Positions 25,284 through 35,429 are shown, counted from the stretch's first letter. The stretch: DNA of 64,000 nucleotides from CAMLQK01 sp035478775 (GCA_035478775.1 DATIJG010000007.1:23570-87569); one strand, 5' to 3'. Translations and numbers: made by a program. Notes: generated from the sequence alone by a model not told the origin.

Positions 25284-27035
25284 GTGAAGCCAATTGGAAA
25301 TTTTTATTTCGTGCAAGGAAATTCACCCAAAAAGCCCAGGTCATTAGATGGTTTCATAGGTAGTCGGCCACACCGCACGGTTGGCAGTGCTCCTCAGGCA
25401 AGGCCCTTTAGGCATGTCGCCGAACCGAGCCCCAGCCAAGTATTGCGCCGGGCGATCCATCAAAGGCCACCAACAACACAGGCAGTACAGCGGCCAACCG
25501 CTGGTGACAGCCTTATCAATAAAGCAATTCCACCTTCGGCGGGCAAAGGCAATTCTTCGCTGCTTGCTTCGCGGTCTAAGCGCTTACAACGCCCAGGCAT
25601 AAAGAGCCAAAAACAGCCAAAACCACGCTGGCGGCGCGTCACCAAGCGTGCTGTGTTGGTCTGCTTGGCGTTCATGTTCATCTCTGTTGGCTGGATGGGC
25701 TGGAAATTCTACCGCAACACCTCTAAAGTTTTTGGCAACAAAAACCCGTTGGCCGTGCTAAGCGCCTTTAAACCTGTGCCTTTAAAAGGTGAATCCACCG
25801 GCCACGTCAACATTTTGCTGGCGGGTGATTCAGCCGACCGTACCGATGACAGCGGCGGGGGCAACCTGACTGACTCTATAATGGTTTTAAGTATTAACAC
25901 CAAAACACACGCCGCTTACATGCTGAGCGTCCCGCGCGACCTGTGGGTTGTTATCCCGGGCGTCGGCGGCTCTAAAATTAACGCCGCTAACACTTTAAGC
26001 AGCTTTAGCGAGTCCGGCTATCCGGCCGGTGGCATGGGTGCGCTCGAAAAGGTCATTAACGACAACTTAGGTATAGCTGTCAATTACTACGCACTCGTTA
26101 ACTACACCGCCTTTAAAGACGCTGTGAACCAAGTCGGCGGTATCGACGTAACCATTCAAAGCCCTGATCCGCGTGGTATATATGACCCAAGTTTCAGAGG
26201 CAACGAGGGGTCGCTCAAGTTGCCTAATGGTGTTGACCACCTTGACGGCCAAACTGCACTGAATTTGGCTCGCGCCCGCGGTGACCCATACAACGGCGTT
26301 TATGGTGCCTACGGTTTCCCTAACAGCGACTTCGACCGTACTGATCACCAGCGGCAAATGATGCTGGCCCTTAAAGAAAAAGGCATGGGCATGAGCGTGC
26401 TATCTAACCCGTTAAAAATCGGCGGCCTTATGGACGCTGTAGGCAACAATGTCAAAACGGACTTCCAAATTAACGAGCTCGCCAGCCTGTACTACATGTT
26501 TAAGAATATCAAAAGTACCGACATCCAGTCGCTTAGCCTTAATAGCGCCGACGGCCAAAATTTGCTGGCAAATTACACGGCAACAGGCGGACAGTCAGCA
26601 CTCGCGCCAGCCGCGGGCGTAGACGATTTCAGCCAAATTCAAGCCTACATTGCCAAAGAGTTTAACGCAACTGCCGTTACAAAAGAAGCTGCTAAAGTTG
26701 TAGTGCTAAACGGTGGCAAGACTGCTGGCCTCGGCAAGAGTTACGGCGACGTACTGATTCAAAAAGGTGCAAATGTCACATCTGTTGGCGATGCGTCGAG
26801 CGACTACAACGCGACCACGATTATCGATAACTCAGGCGGTAAAAAACCAGCCACCAAGAGCATGCTGAGCAGCATGTTTGGCAATAGCAGCTTCAGCGCA
26901 AACGCAAGCGCTAATGCGCCGCTCATTCAACAATATCCAGGTGACTTTATAGTTATTTTGGGCGCTAGCCAGCAAGCGCCAGATAGCAGTGCGTCAAGTA
27001 GCAGTGCATCTGCCAGCAGCTCAAGTAATATCTAG
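25284..27035 (+). CDS. LytR-CpsA-Psr (LCP) family cell-wall ligase
   Basis: The 583-residue protein has a long, proline- and arginine-rich cytoplasmic N-terminus (~120 residues), one membrane helix (~122-142), an LCP domain (about 173-400) with NILLAGDSADRTDD, LTDSIMVLSINTK and the phosphate-binding SVPRDLWV (R218, D219), and a C-terminal LytR_C domain (around 465-560, AAKVVVLNGG to FIVILGA). LCP proteins attach undecaprenyl-linked polymers to peptidoglycan. The start is uncertain: GTG at 25284 or an in-frame GTG at 25311. It ends in a serine-rich tail. Confidence 0.92.
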   Translation: MKPIGNFYFVQGNSPKKPRSLDGFIGSRPHRTVGSAPQARPFRHVAEPSPSQVLRRAIHQRPPTTQAVQRPTAGDSLINKAIPPSAGKGNSSLLASRSKRLQRPGIKSQKQPKPRWRRVTKRAVLVCLAFMFISVGWMGWKFYRNTSKVFGNKNPLAVLSAFKPVPLKGESTGHVNILLAGDSADRTDDSGGGNLTDSIMVLSINTKTHAAYMLSVPRDLWVVIPGVGGSKINAANTLSSFSESGYPAGGMGALEKVINDNLGIAVNYYALVNYTAFKDAVNQVGGIDVTIQSPDPRGIYDPSFRGNEGSLKLPNGVDHLDGQTALNLARARGDPYNGVYGAYGFPNSDFDRTDHQRQMMLALKEKGMGMSVLSNPLKIGGLMDAVGNNVKTDFQINELASLYYMFKNIKSTDIQSLSLNSADGQNLLANYTATGGQSALAPAAGVDDFSQIQAYIAKEFNATAVTKEAAKVVVLNGGKTAGLGKSYGDVLIQKGANVTSVGDASSDYNATTIIDNSGGKKPATKSMLSSMFGNSSFSANASANAPLIQQYPGDFIVILGASQQAPDSSASSSSASASSSSNI

Positions 27036-27172
27036 GCGCTCCGGCCGCCTAACCTTATCTTTAGTGCTCACTCTTTGATAACCTAGAATTAGAGGAGTGG
27101 TTTATTCCAGCTTTTGTTCAGCTAGCGGCCGTACACTGCAAGGTAGCACTAACTATAAATGAGGTTAACTTT

Positions 27173-28594
27173 ATGAATGTCATAACCCGCGGCATTCGCA
27201 ATGCGTTTCGCAACAGCACACGCACGATTTCGATCGTCGCCATTTTAGGCCTAAGCATTGGCCTAAGTTTAACGATGTTGATCGCTCACAAAGCGGTTAA
27301 CCAAAAAATTGCTTCAGTGAAAAGCTCCATCGGCAATACCATCAGCATTGCGCCTGCCGGATTCAGCGGTTTTAACGGCGGCGGTAATCCGCTTACTGCC
27401 GACCAGCTTAAGAAAGTTGCAAGCTTAACGCACATCACCAAAGTGGATGAATCAATTAACGACCGTTTAAGCAGCAGCAACACCAATTTGGCTTCGGCCG
27501 TTGATGCCGGTAGCCTCGGCAGGCGGTTTGGTGGGGGCGAAGGGTTTGGGGGGTTTGGTGGAGACGCAATTGCAGGAGACACTGCACCACGCACATTCAC
27601 GCCACCAATTACCGCACTCGGCACCACCGACACTACCAAGCTGAACAACAATAGCATTACATTAAGCGGCGGCAACCAGATTGACGGCACAAAAGACACC
27701 GATACAGCCCTGGTTGGTAAGGCGCTAGCCAGCAAAAATAACCTCGCAGTCGGCTCAACCTTTACAGCTTACAATACCACCGTTACCGTAGCAGGCATTT
27801 TTGACACCGGCACAACATTTGGTAACAATCAAGTGATTTTCGCGCTCAGTACCTTGCAACGGTTGAGCGGGCAGGGTAGCGACATTACCAGTGCTACAGC
27901 CTATGTAGATTCAATTAGCAATATGGACAATGCGACAAGCGCGATTAAAAGCGCACTCGGCAGCAACAACGCCGATGTTACCAGCAGCAAGGAAAGCGCC
28001 GAAAGCGCCGTTGAACCACTGCAAAGTATTCAAAAAGTTGCGCTGTTTAGCCTAATCGGTGCGACCATCGCAGGCGGCGTAATCATTTTACTGACCATGG
28101 TTATGATTGTGCGCGAACGCCAGCGCGAAATCGGCGTGCTCAAGGCTATTGGTGGTTCTAACCTAAAAATTATGGGTCAATTTATGGTGGAATCACTGAC
28201 GCTCGCAGTACTTGGCGCAGTTATCGGACTAGCCATCGGCATAATTGGCGGCCAGCCAGTTACAAAGATGCTCGTTAACAACAGTACAAACAATTCTACC
28301 GTTGCCAGCACAATGGATATGCCGGGCGGCCAAAGGCAAATGCGCGGCAGCTTTAATGAGGGTTCGGGCGCTTTACGGACTAGCGGCGGCCAATCTATGC
28401 AAGCCCGTGGTTTTGGTGCAGGCCTTCGCAATAACGGCACCCTTAAGGGCATCGGCAACATCCACGCTGAGATTGGCTGGAGTATCATTTTGTATGGCTT
28501 GGGCGCAGCAATTTTAATCGCGCTTTTCGGCAGTGCATTGGCGGCCACGCTTATTGCCAAAGTACGGCCATCACAAGTAATGAGGACGGAATAA
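27173..28594 (+). CDS. ABC transporter permease, MacB/FtsX type
   Basis: The 473-residue protein has an N-terminal membrane helix (~18-38), a long outer MacB_PCD-type domain and a C-terminal FtsX core with helices near 295-320, 345-365 and 445-467; the motif RERQREIGVLKAIGGS is typical of the family. It works with the ATPase encoded next (overlap TAATG). Unusual low-complexity insertions are seen: GRRFGGGEGFGGFGG in the outer domain and a loop between the last two helices rich in Met, Arg and Gly. Substrate unknown: peptide, lipid or cell-wall stress signal export are typical. Confidence 0.92.
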   Translation: MNVITRGIRNAFRNSTRTISIVAILGLSIGLSLTMLIAHKAVNQKIASVKSSIGNTISIAPAGFSGFNGGGNPLTADQLKKVASLTHITKVDESINDRLSSSNTNLASAVDAGSLGRRFGGGEGFGGFGGDAIAGDTAPRTFTPPITALGTTDTTKLNNNSITLSGGNQIDGTKDTDTALVGKALASKNNLAVGSTFTAYNTTVTVAGIFDTGTTFGNNQVIFALSTLQRLSGQGSDITSATAYVDSISNMDNATSAIKSALGSNNADVTSSKESAESAVEPLQSIQKVALFSLIGATIAGGVIILLTMVMIVRERQREIGVLKAIGGSNLKIMGQFMVESLTLAVLGAVIGLAIGIIGGQPVTKMLVNNSTNNSTVASTMDMPGGQRQMRGSFNEGSGALRTSGGQSMQARGFGAGLRNNGTLKGIGNIHAEIGWSIILYGLGAAILIALFGSALAATLIAKVRPSQVMRTE

Positions 28595-29262
28595 TGTTAG
28601 AAGTAAAAAACCTTTCAAAGCGGTTTTCGACCGGCGACACCACCGTAAACGCAGTTGACGCTATTAGTTTCAGTATCCCACAGGGCCAGTTTGCCTCAGT
28701 GGTAGGGCGCAGCGGCAGTGGCAAGTCAACTTTGTTAAGCTTGCTAGGCGCGCTCGATGCGCCAACCGAGGGCAGCATTATGGTTGGCGACAAAGATCTT
28801 ACCAAGTTGAGCGACCACGCGCTTATTAAGTACCGTTGCCAAACCATCGGCTTTGTGTTCCAAAGTTACAACCTGGTACCCAATTTAACGGCAATCGAAA
28901 ATGTGATGTTACCCATGGAATTCGCCAAATTGCCTAAAAACCAGCGGCTGGAACGCGCTAAAAAACTCTTGAGCCAAGTGGGTTTAAGCGACGACCAAAT
29001 GCACCGTAAACCAACTCATTTAAGTGGCGGCCAGCAACAACGTGTGGCAATCGCCCGGGCACTAGCCAACAAGCCGAAGCTCATTTTGGCCGATGAGCCT
29101 ACCGGTAACCTCGACAGCCAGACCGGCAAGATGATCTTTGACCTTTTACATGGGTTAACACGGTCGGAGAACACCACAATTATCGCCGTCACCCACGACC
29201 TGAGTATCGCCGGCAAAACCGATGTGACATTTAAGCTGCAAGATGGAAAAATCGTAAAATAA
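28594..29262 (+). CDS. ABC transporter ATP-binding protein, MacB/LolD type
   Basis: The 222-residue ATPase has Walker A GRSGSGKS (38-45), signature LSGGQ (143-147), Walker B LILADE (163-168) and the switch H in AVTHD. Its length and sequence fit the LolD/MacB/FtsE group that pairs with FtsX-type permeases. The ATG overlaps the permease stop by 1 nt, so the complex partners are made together. Confidence 0.95.
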   Translation: MLEVKNLSKRFSTGDTTVNAVDAISFSIPQGQFASVVGRSGSGKSTLLSLLGALDAPTEGSIMVGDKDLTKLSDHALIKYRCQTIGFVFQSYNLVPNLTAIENVMLPMEFAKLPKNQRLERAKKLLSQVGLSDDQMHRKPTHLSGGQQQRVAIARALANKPKLILADEPTGNLDSQTGKMIFDLLHGLTRSENTTIIAVTHDLSIAGKTDVTFKLQDGKIVK

Positions 29263-29302
29263 TACCGGTAAGCCTTAACTTCTATAGATCACAGCTAAGA
29301 TT

Positions 29303-29977
29303 TTAAGAAGACCGTCTGGTTTCGATAGCTTGATTCAATACGTCATACATAGCGAGCGTCGCAATAGCCATACGAGCACGCTGAAAAGCATTCAAACTCG
29401 CTCCTCCGTCTTTCATAAAGCATTCAGCAAACCAGCCTTCAGTAATAGCATGCAATAAAGAAAAGTTATGCTCTCGCAGCAAGCTTCGGGCGCGGAAGGC
29501 ATTTGCTTCTGATGCCCTGTGAGCCTCGTTAAATGTTATCCAGGGCAAAAGGTGAGGGCTGCGCCTGTGGGTTAATCCTGTTACTTTTTGGCGTACCCAT
29601 GTCGGGGGCGAGCGGCGCATTTGCAAAAATGACTCCGGCAGAGACACATTTATGTACGGCGTATCGTCATTCGCATTAGTAAGGCTGGCGTTAAACTTGC
29701 CAAGCACTTTGTTAGCTTCTACTTGGTTATGCAAAATGCCATACACAGCCGTCGCCTGGCCGATTGATGCCAGTGCCCACCATGGCTCATCCTGGTCGCT
29801 TGTAAACTTATGTAACATTTGCCAGAGTTCAGGATTTCGCCGCTGCAGCCGTTGCTCGTTCGTCGCAACTACTGGTTCAACCCTTTGTGCGTAAGCACGC
29901 CACATATTTAGGCAACTTTCGTCATCTACAACTGGCAAAAATAAAGGCGTATCTTGAAAGTTTTCTGCTGAGGCCAT
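29303..29977 (-). CDS. Protein of unknown function
   Basis: A 224-residue soluble, helix-rich protein beginning MASAENFQDTPLFLPVVDD, with FNEAHRASEANAFRARSLLR and HAITEGWFAECFMKDGG near the C-terminus. I do not recognise it. A TATTAT box (minus strand of 29985-29990) ends 7 nt before the ATG, so it is a leaderless single gene. Confidence 0.65.
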   Translation of the reverse strand: MASAENFQDTPLFLPVVDDESCLNMWRAYAQRVEPVVATNEQRLQRRNPELWQMLHKFTSDQDEPWWALASIGQATAVYGILHNQVEANKVLGKFNASLTNANDDTPYINVSLPESFLQMRRSPPTWVRQKVTGLTHRRSPHLLPWITFNEAHRASEANAFRARSLLREHNFSLLHAITEGWFAECFMKDGGASLNAFQRARMAIATLAMYDVLNQAIETRRSS

Positions 29978-30006
29978 GGGTAATATAATACCCTAATTAG
30001 TGTAAG

Positions 30007-31656
30007 CTAAAAATGGGCGCGAATGTGGCTGAAGCTATAGTCCCAGTCGGCCAGCGCTTTTTTGTGCGGGTTAAAAATTGTTTCAGGGTCCATAATATGC
30101 TTTGCCTTTTTGAAAATTTCGAGCATTTCATGGCCGTACATTTGTTCCAGCCATGGGCCACGCACCAAACCGTCGTTGTGCTCGCCCGAAAGCGAACCTT
30201 TATACTTTAGCACCAGCGTGTTCACTTCTTTCATGGCAGGCAGCAGTTTAGCGCGGTCTTTAGGGTCTTCGAGCTTCATAAGCGGAATAATATGAAAGTT
30301 GCCGTCACCCATATGGCCGGCGATGGTCGCCAACAAGTTATATTTTTTGACAATTTTACGGATTTGCGGCAAAAATTCGGTAAGGTAGGGCGGATTAACA
30401 ACCAAATCGTCAATAAACGGTGCCGTGTGTTTATCTTTAACTTTACTGCGCAGTAGCTGGAAGCTGTAGCGGCGCATCAGCCAAAACTTTTCGCTCTTTT
30501 GGGCGGTATCGTCACGTTCCATAGCCATATGGTAACCTTTAAGGTCGTTACGCATGGCGTTAATTTTTTGGTCAACTTCGTCTTGGGTTTGGCCGTTAAA
30601 TTCAATCATTAAAATGAGCTTCGGGACACCGCGCAGCAGCATAAAACCATCTGGGATTAAACTAATTAGCAGCTTGATAAATCCGGCCACGCCCAGCATT
30701 TTTAAAAAGCTCGGCATAAACCTAATACTTAACCACAAGGTTGCATCGTCGAAACTTTCAAAGGTCGCCGGTTTGTGTTCGAGCACTTTGTTGATAATTT
30801 CGCCGAGCGGGTCGATGCTCTTCATAAAGCACACCAACAGGCCGGTGTATGGCCGAATTGGCACTAATTTAAAATGGATGTCGGTCACGAAACCAAGTGT
30901 GCCTTGGGCGCCGACAATCAATTTGGTCAAGTCGAAAATACCAGTTTGGCGATCCCACACGTCCCATAAATTATAGCCGGTTGAGTTTTTGGTAACGTGC
31001 GGCTTGGCAGCTTTAATTTTGTCATAATTGGTTTCAACTAATTCAAAAATTTGTTTATACACGCGGCCTTCAAAATCTTGCTGACTCATTTTGGCAGTCA
31101 ATTCGCGTTTGTTGAGCGGCTTAACGGTGCGCTCTACGCCGTCGGCAAATACTACGCGCAGCTCGGTCACAAAATTTTCGGTTTTGCCATATTCGAGCGA
31201 CTTTTCGCCGCCGGAATTGTTGTTGACCATACCACCGATAGTACAAAGGTCGCGGCTTGCCGGGTAGGCGGGCATGAGTGCTTTAGCTTTAAGGGTTTCT
31301 TTTTCAAAGTCGCGGTAAAACACACCAGGCTGGGCGTGCGCAGTAGTAGCCGTGACTTCCTCAATTGCCGTGAAATACTTAGTAAAGTCCATAATAATGG
31401 AGTCGTTGATGGCTCCGCCGGACATATCGGTGCCAGCGCTGCGGGCAGTGATGGAAAGGCCGGGCATTTTGGGTTTTTTGTCGGCGACCAGTTTTATTAC
31501 ACGCTCTACATCTTGCGCGTTTTTGGGTTTTACGACCAATTTCGGTTTTATTTCAAACATCGAGGCATCGTGGCTATAGGTTTCAAGCGTTTCGGCCGAC
31601 TGATCAAAATCACCACTATAGCCACTCTTTTTAAGGGCTGCAACTATTTCATCCAT
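30007..31656 (-). CDS. FAD-linked oxidase, D-lactate/glycolate dehydrogenase type
   Basis: The 549-residue protein has the FAD_binding_4 domain (about 35-215) with SAGTDMSGGAIN and DLCTIGGMVNNNSGGEKS, and a FAD-oxidase_C domain ending in AGHMGDGNFHIIP and SGEHNDGLVRG, whose histidines are conserved in GlcD, Dld and related enzymes. It probably oxidises D-lactate or another 2-hydroxy acid and passes electrons to quinone or an acceptor protein. No iron-sulfur GlcF-like partner is adjacent. In this window it may work with NDH-2 and the flavin-based membrane system. Confidence 0.9.
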   Translation of the reverse strand: MDEIVAALKKSGYSGDFDQSAETLETYSHDASMFEIKPKLVVKPKNAQDVERVIKLVADKKPKMPGLSITARSAGTDMSGGAINDSIIMDFTKYFTAIEEVTATTAHAQPGVFYRDFEKETLKAKALMPAYPASRDLCTIGGMVNNNSGGEKSLEYGKTENFVTELRVVFADGVERTVKPLNKRELTAKMSQQDFEGRVYKQIFELVETNYDKIKAAKPHVTKNSTGYNLWDVWDRQTGIFDLTKLIVGAQGTLGFVTDIHFKLVPIRPYTGLLVCFMKSIDPLGEIINKVLEHKPATFESFDDATLWLSIRFMPSFLKMLGVAGFIKLLISLIPDGFMLLRGVPKLILMIEFNGQTQDEVDQKINAMRNDLKGYHMAMERDDTAQKSEKFWLMRRYSFQLLRSKVKDKHTAPFIDDLVVNPPYLTEFLPQIRKIVKKYNLLATIAGHMGDGNFHIIPLMKLEDPKDRAKLLPAMKEVNTLVLKYKGSLSGEHNDGLVRGPWLEQMYGHEMLEIFKKAKHIMDPETIFNPHKKALADWDYSFSHIRAHF

Positions 31657-31908
31657 ACCCTAAGCTTAAGGGTAATGGCTAACCCTTGCAAGTGTGAAAC
31701 CAACGTAGTTGTAAAATCAGCCCTCAAAATTATATGTTTAGAACTATGCCCATAAAAAGAATTCACCCTAAAAACGCCGCGTAACCGTTTTTTCTTTCAG
31801 AAAAAGCCGACACGGATTTTTGGGGCCCAATTCTTTTTCTGGCGGTCGGCAAGCTTTGGGGGTTTTGGGAGCTGACTTTAACTTTGAGAGGTTAGCTTAA
31901 GCTAGACA
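31657..31908. other. Intergenic stretch with palindrome and terminator-like hairpin
   Basis: No gene seen. It contains a perfect 12-bp palindrome TAGCTTAAGCTA (31893-31904) right after the lipoprotein stop and a GCCGAC/GTCGGC stem. Confidence 0.5.
31801..31850 (-). terminator. Possible terminator after the lipoprotein gene
   Basis: Minus strand: GCCGAC (31850-31845) pairs with GTCGGC (31811-31806) across a 33-nt loop and is followed by TTTTT. The long loop makes it uncertain. Confidence 0.35.
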
Positions 31909-32664
31909 TTAAGCGTTCGGAATTTTACATGCCGAAATGGGGTTGGGGTTAGTGCCTTGCACATAACCGGTTTCGGCGTACGGCACAAAGGCTATGGAGT
32001 TCGCCGCCCCTGCATCGGCTCTATATACTGCCAGCCAAGTGTTAGAGTACGCGCCATCAGCGCCTTCAAATAACTCACCTTGCACCATGCACATACCCAC
32101 ATATTCCGAAAGGTACGGCGACCTGTTTGGGTCCGTTGGCACCCCAAGGTCTACGGCGGCTGCTTCGACGTTTGGTTTGCTAAAACCGATGAAGTGCTTG
32201 TTTGCTACATTGCCAGTGCTATCCGGAACGCCATTCGATTGGCCGGCAAAGTCGGCGCAACGCAAATCGAGCATTCCAGCGGCTACGATACGTGTTTGGC
32301 CATTTAGCTTTATAGATACAGATGACGCCAGTTGTGGGTCCGCCGGCACATAAGTTGGCGAAGAAGGACAAGTATTTTGGCCAATATGGCCGGTTGGCTT
32401 TACGGAATTTGCCGGTGGTGCGATAAAACTCTTCTGCCAGCCTATGCCGTTCGGCTTAGGGTTCACCGCCAGTACCATGCCCGGCGGTGCAACTTCGCTG
32501 GATTGCGGATACGGATTAGGCGCTTGGTCTTCAGGCCGGTATTGGTGCACATCAACGCAGCCAGCTAAAAGTACTGTACTTGCCGCAACTACCGTCGCCC
32601 GCAAAACATGTGTCCTAGAACTTTTTTCCACTTTGGTTTTCTCGGCCACTGGGTGTCTATTCAT
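31909..32664 (-). CDS. Putative lipoprotein of unknown function
   Basis: The 251-residue protein has a basic N-terminus, a hydrophobic stretch (~20-32) and a lipobox LLAG-C with the lipid-modified cysteine at position 36. The mature part is proline/asparagine-rich with four further cysteines (NTCPSS, LRCADF, GMCMVQG, SACKIPNA) that could form two disulfides outside the cell, consistent with VKOR in this genome. Function unknown. A TATAGT box lies 8 nt before the ATG. Confidence 0.8.
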   Translation of the reverse strand: MNRHPVAEKTKVEKSSRTHVLRATVVAASTVLLAGCVDVHQYRPEDQAPNPYPQSSEVAPPGMVLAVNPKPNGIGWQKSFIAPPANSVKPTGHIGQNTCPSSPTYVPADPQLASSVSIKLNGQTRIVAAGMLDLRCADFAGQSNGVPDSTGNVANKHFIGFSKPNVEAAAVDLGVPTDPNRSPYLSEYVGMCMVQGELFEGADGAYSNTWLAVYRADAGAANSIAFVPYAETGYVQGTNPNPISACKIPNA

Positions 32665-32781
32665 TGAATAATACTATAGCATTTTTTGGTTAGATTCAAA
32701 AACGGTAAACCTGAGGTGCCTGACGAGCGCAACAACGTAATCGCTATGTACGCCGGTTTGTTGGACACATTGGATATATAC

Positions 32782-34023
32782 TTACTGCAACGCCTCTTGT
32801 ACAACTGGTACGGGCGTCGCCCGCGGTGCTTGCAACAATGCCCACACACCAGCGGTTGCCGTTGCTATGGCCCCTACTAGCAGCGCTAAAGCAGGCGAGC
32901 TGTGCTGCGAGATCCACCCCACCAGCGGGCCGCCCACGGGTGTTGAACCCATAAAGATAACTATCCACCAACCATTCATGCGGCCGCGCATGGCCGGAGT
33001 AGTGTGAACCATAAGCATAGCATTTGCCGACGTCGTTAAAATGAGCTGTGTTGCACCCACAACCACCAAGATGGCCAACGCGAGCCAGTACGACGATGTC
33101 ATTGCAAGCGCAGCCATACTCGCAGCGAACAATAGGGCATACTTAGCAAGCACAGTAGTATGCGAAACCACAGCTTTACCCGCCACTATCAAACCACCTA
33201 AAATCGCGCCAATGCCCATAGCAGTGGTCATGCTCGCATACATTGCCGCGTGCTCATGGAAAGTGTTTTTGGCGAGTAGGGGGAGCGTCACAAAAAATTC
33301 ACAGGCCAGTGTGCCAATAAGCGCCATCATGAGCAAAATAGTACGGGCAACAGCGTTACGACGAATATATACAATGCCTTCACGCAGCTGCCCTTTGGCT
33401 TTAAGCACCACTTTATTCGCATAAAAATCACCGGGGCGCAACAGCATCATGCCAATCGCGCCGCATACAAACGTTAAGAAATCAACAAAAAAGCAGCCTG
33501 CTGTCGAAAACCATGCTAGACACAACGCACCAACAGATGGACCGATAATCCGCGCGAGATTGGCTTCAAGCGAGCCGAGTGTCACTGCGTTCTGCATTAA
33601 ATCTTCGCTTACCAAACTGGCTATAAGGGTTTGGCGGGCAGGCATATCGAAGGCATTGGCCACACCCGAAATCATTGTGATTACAATCACCATCCATAAT
33701 TGCACAACGTGCAGCCCGACAACGGCGCACAGGGCGAGAGAGCTCAGGCCCATAACGATTTGCGTGCCTATGAGCAGCAAGCGCTTGGGTATGCGATCAG
33801 CGACTAAGCCGGCAAAGGGGCCAAGCACCAGCGCTGGCACAAACTGCAGGCCAGTCACAATACCTAAAACCGTACCGGAGTTATCGAGTTGCAACACCAG
33901 CCACGCCAACACCACTAGCCGCACCCAGTTGCCCGACAGTGATACTAGTTGCGACCAAAAATAGACTCGATAATTCCGTATTGAAAGCGATGAAAATGTA
34001 GTCTTAAAATATGCGGGAAGCAC
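32782..34023 (-). CDS. MFS transporter (EntS-like group)
   Basis: A 413-residue protein with about 12 membrane helices. The N-terminus FSSLSIRNYRVYFWSQLVSLSGNWV and the motif GLVADRIPKRLLLIGTQI match the MFS_3/enterobactin-exporter-like group. Likely an efflux pump of unknown substrate. It starts from GTG at 34023. Confidence 0.9.
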   Translation of the reverse strand: MLPAYFKTTFSSLSIRNYRVYFWSQLVSLSGNWVRLVVLAWLVLQLDNSGTVLGIVTGLQFVPALVLGPFAGLVADRIPKRLLLIGTQIVMGLSSLALCAVVGLHVVQLWMVIVITMISGVANAFDMPARQTLIASLVSEDLMQNAVTLGSLEANLARIIGPSVGALCLAWFSTAGCFFVDFLTFVCGAIGMMLLRPGDFYANKVVLKAKGQLREGIVYIRRNAVARTILLMMALIGTLACEFFVTLPLLAKNTFHEHAAMYASMTTAMGIGAILGGLIVAGKAVVSHTTVLAKYALLFAASMAALAMTSSYWLALAILVVVGATQLILTTSANAMLMVHTTPAMRGRMNGWWIVIFMGSTPVGGPLVGWISQHSSPALALLVGAIATATAGVWALLQAPRATPVPVVQEALQ

Positions 34024-34115
34024 AGCGGTGATTTCGCCTTTATTTTTATCTTATACTAGCAGAGACCGGCACTTACCTCAAGCAATATCTTCTTACGAAA
34101 GGCGGGCATGGCCTG

Positions 34116-34121
34116 TATAAT
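34116..34121 (+). promoter_or_regulatory. -10 box of the NDH-2 gene (leaderless)
   Basis: TGTATAAT ends 7 nt before the ATG at 34129 and supports that start over the in-frame ATG at 34108, which lies upstream of it. Confidence 0.7.
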
Positions 34122-34128
34122 CATTACT

Positions 34129-35337
34129 ATGACAGATCAAACTCCTCAAATACAACAGCCAAACAAACCTCACGTTTTAGTCGTTGGTGGCGGTTTCGCC
34201 GGTGTAAAAACGGCGCTAGAGTTAAGCAAACACCACACCGGTGACATAACTTTGCTTTCCGACAAGGAGACGTTCAGTTACTACCCAGCGCTATATCACA
34301 CGGCCACCGGCGGGCTGTACAGGCAGTCGAATATTCCACTTAAACGGCTGGTGGATGAACGAAAAGTTAAGTTCGTGCAGGGCAGTGCCCACTCGCTTAG
34401 CCGCCAAAATAAAACCCTCGTTACCGAACAAGGCCAGCAGTTACACTACGACATTTTAGTGTTAGCTTTGGGCGTCGTTACCAATTACTTCGGCATTAAG
34501 GGCTTAGAAGAAAACAGCTACACTATTAAGTCGTGGGAGCAAATTCAAAAGTTCAAGCACCATCTGCACAGTTTACTGACGCCAAGTACGCCTGAGCAAC
34601 ATTACGTTATTGTAGGCGCCGGCCCGACCGGTATCGAAGTGGCCGGGGCATTGCCTGCATATTTGCGTAAAATTATGAAAAAGCACGGCGTCACCGACCA
34701 GCGCTTTAAAATTACTATCATCGAAGCTGCGCCACGTTTGCTGCCGCATTCGGCCGAAAAAGTTTCCCAGCAAGTCGCTAAGCGGTTAGCTGCACTGGGC
34801 GTAGAGCTTCAGCTGGGAATGGCAGTGCAGGGTGCCAGCGCAGACGAACTCATGGTGAATGGCTCGCCGGTTAAAAGCAGCACTATTATTTGGACGGCAG
34901 GCACCAGCAATCACCCGTTCTTTAAACAAAACAATTTCACGCTTACAGAGCATGGGAAAGTGCAAGTTGACGATTATTTACACGCCGAAGATGACATATA
35001 TGTTATTGGCGACAACGCCCAGACTCCATTTAGCGGGTTCGCCCAAACTGCTGTGCATGACGGTATGTACGTCGCGCATGACATCGTCCGCCGCCTTAAA
35101 AGCAAAAAAACGCCAGCCTATAAACCGAAAAAACCAATCGCGGTCATTCCGGTAGGCGAAGGCTGGGCAAGTGTAGAATGGGGCAAAAGTGTCTACGCCG
35201 GCATGTTTGGGTGGTGGCTGCGCTCGGCGGCCGATTGGGTGGCATTCCACGACGTAGAGCCGTGGTGGCGTGCAACCACGCAATGGGCAACCGAATTCGG
35301 CAGTCAAGAAGACTGTGCGGTTTGTAGTAAGCAATAG
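34129..35337 (+). CDS. ndh: Type II NADH dehydrogenase (NDH-2)-like flavoprotein
   Basis: The 402-residue protein has an N-terminal FAD site VVGGGFAGVKTA (from residue 18), a second nucleotide site VIVGAGPTGIEVAGAL for NADH, and the C-terminal FAD contact DDIYVIGDNAQT followed by FAQTAVHDGMYVA. This fits NDH-2, a single-chain enzyme that oxidises NADH and reduces quinone without pumping protons. Members occur in environmental Saccharibacteria together with a quinol oxidase. The C-terminus (WWLRSAADWVAFHDVEPWW) may bind the membrane. A related sulfide:quinone reductase cannot be fully excluded, but the cysteines needed for that are absent from the core. Confidence 0.88.
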   Translation: MTDQTPQIQQPNKPHVLVVGGGFAGVKTALELSKHHTGDITLLSDKETFSYYPALYHTATGGLYRQSNIPLKRLVDERKVKFVQGSAHSLSRQNKTLVTEQGQQLHYDILVLALGVVTNYFGIKGLEENSYTIKSWEQIQKFKHHLHSLLTPSTPEQHYVIVGAGPTGIEVAGALPAYLRKIMKKHGVTDQRFKITIIEAAPRLLPHSAEKVSQQVAKRLAALGVELQLGMAVQGASADELMVNGSPVKSSTIIWTAGTSNHPFFKQNNFTLTEHGKVQVDDYLHAEDDIYVIGDNAQTPFSGFAQTAVHDGMYVAHDIVRRLKSKKTPAYKPKKPIAVIPVGEGWASVEWGKSVYAGMFGWWLRSAADWVAFHDVEPWWRATTQWATEFGSQEDCAVCSKQ

Positions 35338-35358
35338 TTGCCGCGTTTACAAGTTCAG

Positions 35359-35373
35359 CCTAAAGAGTTTAGG
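35359..35373 (+). terminator. Weak terminator-like hairpin after NDH-2
   Basis: CCTAAA-gag-TTTAGG followed by TTTAC; short stem, little U-run. Confidence 0.35.
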
Positions 35374-35429
35374 TTTACATAAGTTTTAGGTTTTTGGCGG
35401 AGAAGCGCTACTTAAGCATCTGCGTACGG

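Noticed and set aside
31051..31755. 234-codon plus-strand frame opposite the FAD-linked oxidase
   Set aside because: Low-complexity, no domain, lies entirely antisense to a gene with clear FAD-binding motifs.
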